Source: a virus. Taken from it: a stretch of DNA of 50,956 nt. Under the pieces are notes generated by a model, which did no database searches, had not been told where the DNA came from, and was given only the letters and a program-made list of their open reading frames with translations. Below, one piece after another: positions 48,887-50,956 of the stretch. A program made the translations under genes and the position numbers. The stretch spans positions 1 to 50,956 of IMG/VR virus record IMGVR_UViG_3300045973_001484. One strand, written 5' to 3'. How positions within the stretch are numbered: the stretch's first letter is position 1; the number at the start of each line of letters is the position of its first letter.

Positions 48887-49159
48887 ATGACTAATAATAC
48901 ACAAAGATTTTCCACTTCTTTCTCCCATGGCTGCCGTATCGATTCGAAGGTTCTCGAACTACTACATGAAACAATCCATGAAACTCTTCCTTTATTACAG
49001 CCATATGTATCGTACACATTGAAACAAATATGCGGCAAAGACTTCTGGAAACAGCTTGGTGACTACAAGATTTGCTTGTCTGTGGATTTGGAAGATGCAG
49101 GCAAAGACGACCACAATACCGATCTCTATCGGCGCAATAATATTTCGACACGGTATTAA
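48887..49159 (+). CDS. Conserved hypothetical protein, paralogue 2, 90 aa
   Basis: Shares YTLKQICGKDFW and the LYRRxN ending with paralogue 1 but lacks about 12 residues, including the AGYCMSHLV segment. The start at 48887 has AAAGGAA upstream; a longer start at 48845 would lie in the hairpin. It arose by tandem duplication with its leader and has since diverged. It may be losing function. Confidence 0.55.
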   Translation: MTNNTQRFSTSFSHGCRIDSKVLELLHETIHETLPLLQPYVSYTLKQICGKDFWKQLGDYKICLSVDLEDAGKDDHNTDLYRRNNISTRY

Positions 49160-49741
49160 TAGATCACCATTCAAGTGGGGCTGCCGTCTACCTCGGCGGT
49201 GGCCCTGCAGACTTTTTCCAGCCCGGTGCCGCCGAAAGGTGGAGAAGCCGGAGAAGGGGGGGATGCACCGCCTTTACCACCTTTTCCGCCTTTTCCCGGC
49301 CACGGTCAGCGAAAATGTCCGTTTGCCGTGCGTTCTTCCGGAGGCCCATGCCCCGCATCGGTTTGCGCCGAACGGCCCCCCTGCGCTGCCGTGCGACCTC
49401 CAAAACGTGCCGGGGTGCAGCAACTGCCGGTGGTTATGGCCGAACTGATCCCGACCCGGCGTTTTGCCGTCTCTGGGGCAACGGGGCTGCCAGTCGGCAC
49501 GCTTCCGGACTGGCAACAGCTGGCGGCGGCGCAGGTCACGGTAACTGAAAAAACTACATGTCTGACAACAGGCGCTTTGGCTGGAAAAACCCTTCAGTAA
49601 CTCATTTGGCCCGACTATGGACCGACAGATTTCTAACACTACTGAGAAGCCGTTGCCACGTAAGGCAATGATCAAATTGAACAAAAAACAACATGTCCGT
49701 TGACCCAAAAAACAGGTCTCACGGAACAGGAGATAAAAACT
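49160..49741. other. Gene-poor GC-rich stretch
   Basis: Frames are open on both strands because of the high GC, but none has a good SD or a recognisable domain, and composition is Pro/Gly/Arg-rich. Bases 49228-49325 are related to 44420-44555. Probably the remains of a decayed gene upstream of the integrase. Confidence 0.4.
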
Positions 49742-50956
49742 ATGAGTCAAACAATAGATAACAAGCAGTTCCGGTTTAGCCAAAAATTAATCGACAGCTT
49801 ACCGATACACGACAGAAACTCCGCCTCTGCCATGGCCGAGTATAGCGACGTCGAGGTAATCGGCCTAAAGGTCTCAGTCAGTAAGTCTGGCCACAAGTCA
49901 TATTCCCACCGTTACCGGTTTAACGGGCAAAAGAAAACGATGAAGTTAGGAGAGCATCCGAGTCTAACCGTGATACAAGCTCGGCAACTGGTGAATGACA
50001 ACAAGAATTTGCTTGCACAAGACCTTGATCCGGCTGGAGAGAAGAACAAACGTCGGAGAGTACCTACCATGCTGGAGTTCGCAGTACAGACATATTTACC
50101 GCAAGCACGGTTACACAAGCGGTCATGGAAAGACGACGAATCTAAAATACGGCGTGATATCGGTAAAATGATCGGTGGTATACCAATTACCGAATTGACC
50201 ACTGCCGATATCATGCAGCTTCACACAACAGTTGCCCACCGAACGTCCATGGGGACCGCTAACAGATATCTCGCTCTATGCTCTGGTATCCTTTCGCTTG
50301 CCATGAGGTGCGACATTGTTACAAAAAATGTAGCCAGAAGTGTGAAAAAATTTAGAGAAGCAGAACCCCGAACCCGATTTTTATCCTCAGACGAACTCGG
50401 CATGTTCATAACCGCCCTCGATAATTCAGACCGGATAACGGCCTGTGCCCTGAAATGCCTCTTGCTGACCGGCCTGAGGAGAATGGAGCTGTTCAGCCTC
50501 CCATGGTCAGAGGTTGATGTTGAGGCTGGTACGGCACGGATCGTTTCAACAAAGGCGGGGAAGGCTCGAACAATAGCCTTCAACTCTCTCGCGCTTGAAT
50601 TGATCAAAAAGTTAAAGTCAGAAGCATCGCCGAGCTGCCCCTGGGTTTTTCCAGCCCGAAATGGCGGACATATTAAAGATGCCCGTAAGGCGCTCTGGAA
50701 GGCGATGAGGCAAGCAGATATAAAAGATCTCCATCAACATGACCTTCGAAGAAGTTTTGCCTCCCTTTTGGTTAACGCCAATGTTGATATTTACCAGATA
50801 AAAGATCTGCTTGGTCATTCATCGGTTGCTGTCACGCAGAAATCGTACGCTCATTTGCAGCAAAACACGCTTCGTACTGCCAGCGAAGTAATGGTAACAA
50901 CTCTACAGGATGCTCTGGGCAAAATGGTTGTTCAGCCCGAATTACTCGCAGCATAA
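49742..50956 (+). CDS. int: Tyrosine recombinase/integrase with DUF4102 arm-binding domain
   Basis: 404 residues from the ATG at 49742 (GGAG upstream). The N-terminal 95 residues are a DUF4102 arm-binding domain (MKLGEHPSLTVIQARQLV), then a SAM-like core-binding domain (about 100-210), then the catalytic domain with Arg246 (TGLRRMEL), a Lys in STKAGKA, His333/Arg336 (HDLRR), His359 (LLGHSS) and Tyr369 (KSYAHL). All catalytic residues are present. It should integrate and excise the outer element. The gene ends at the window edge, and its 3' end probably faces the attachment site. Confidence 0.93.
   Translation: MSQTIDNKQFRFSQKLIDSLPIHDRNSASAMAEYSDVEVIGLKVSVSKSGHKSYSHRYRFNGQKKTMKLGEHPSLTVIQARQLVNDNKNLLAQDLDPAGEKNKRRRVPTMLEFAVQTYLPQARLHKRSWKDDESKIRRDIGKMIGGIPITELTTADIMQLHTTVAHRTSMGTANRYLALCSGILSLAMRCDIVTKNVARSVKKFREAEPRTRFLSSDELGMFITALDNSDRITACALKCLLLTGLRRMELFSLPWSEVDVEAGTARIVSTKAGKARTIAFNSLALELIKKLKSEASPSCPWVFPARNGGHIKDARKALWKAMRQADIKDLHQHDLRRSFASLLVNANVDIYQIKDLLGHSSVAVTQKSYAHLQQNTLRTASEVMVTTLQDALGKMVVQPELLAA

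Noticed and set aside
49175-49600. Pro/Gly-rich 141-codon frame before the integrase, with overlapping frames on the other strand
   Set aside because: High GC keeps several frames open; there is no good SD, no domain and abnormal composition.

Overview
The window is a nested pair of mobile elements in what looks like a Geobacter-type (Desulfuromonadia) chromosome. Lineage is inferred from the style of the response-regulator fragment at the left edge, from repeated C-rich/G-rich palindromes of a kind common in that group, and from moderate GC. It is not proven by any marker gene here.

OUTER ELEMENT (about 200-2839 and 44225-50956, roughly 9.4 kb without the insertion). A receiver-domain gene is cut off near base 195. 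Next comes a run of small accessory genes, several membrane-bound, two of them with a duplicated 57-nt leader. These are followed by a RadC-like JAB-domain protein and the antirestriction gene klcA/ardB. Beyond the prophage lie the 3' part of klcA, a catalytically degenerate IS630-type transposase relative, a 919-residue RepB-type primase/helicase, two tandem paralogues with matching hairpin leaders, a GC-rich relic, and a tyrosine recombinase with all catalytic residues. This is the content of a small integrative element that carries replication and anti-defence genes.

INNER ELEMENT (2840-44219, 41,380 bp). A complete Mu-like transposable prophage sits inside klcA. Its boundaries can be fixed from the sequence: klcA breaks off after codon 77 at 2839 and resumes in frame at 44225, the 5-bp target TTTGA is duplicated (2835-2839 and 44220-44224), and both ends begin 5'-CAAG and carry a related 23-bp site exactly 31 bp in. 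Joining the two halves gives an intact 133-residue KlcA frame.

The prophage runs left to right as follows. (i) A leftward operon encodes an HTH repressor with predicted C-terminal membrane helices and a partner of unknown function. (ii) An operator/promoter region follows, then early genes with a Ner-like HTH protein and two leftward genes overlapping rightward frames. (iii) Transposase MuA and the ATPase MuB are next. (iv) A long semi-essential block of small, tightly overlapping genes includes DUF3164, DUF2786, Gp16/GemA and many small Cys-rich proteins, and it ends at a strong terminator near 18.4 kb. (v) The lysis genes are a GH19 endolysin, a holin-like/lipoprotein fusion and a DksA/TraR zinc finger. 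(vi) Head genes cover the terminase, a fused portal-minor head protein, a protease with nested scaffold, and the capsid. (vii) Contractile tail genes cover the sheath, tube, frameshifted chaperone, tape measure, hub, spike, wedge and J protein. (viii) A 1,329-residue chimeric tail fibre ends in an SGNH hydrolase. (ix) A collar fibre and a collar protein with an export signal complete the set. No com/mom modification genes and no invertible fibre segment were seen.

The most interesting points are the exactly resolved insertion of a phage into an anti-defence gene, the unusual CA...TG prophage ends, the membrane-tethered repressor operon, the fused baseplate-collagen-adhesin-esterase fibre, the transposase relative that has lost its catalytic residues beside the primase, and the duplicated leader elements in the outer island.
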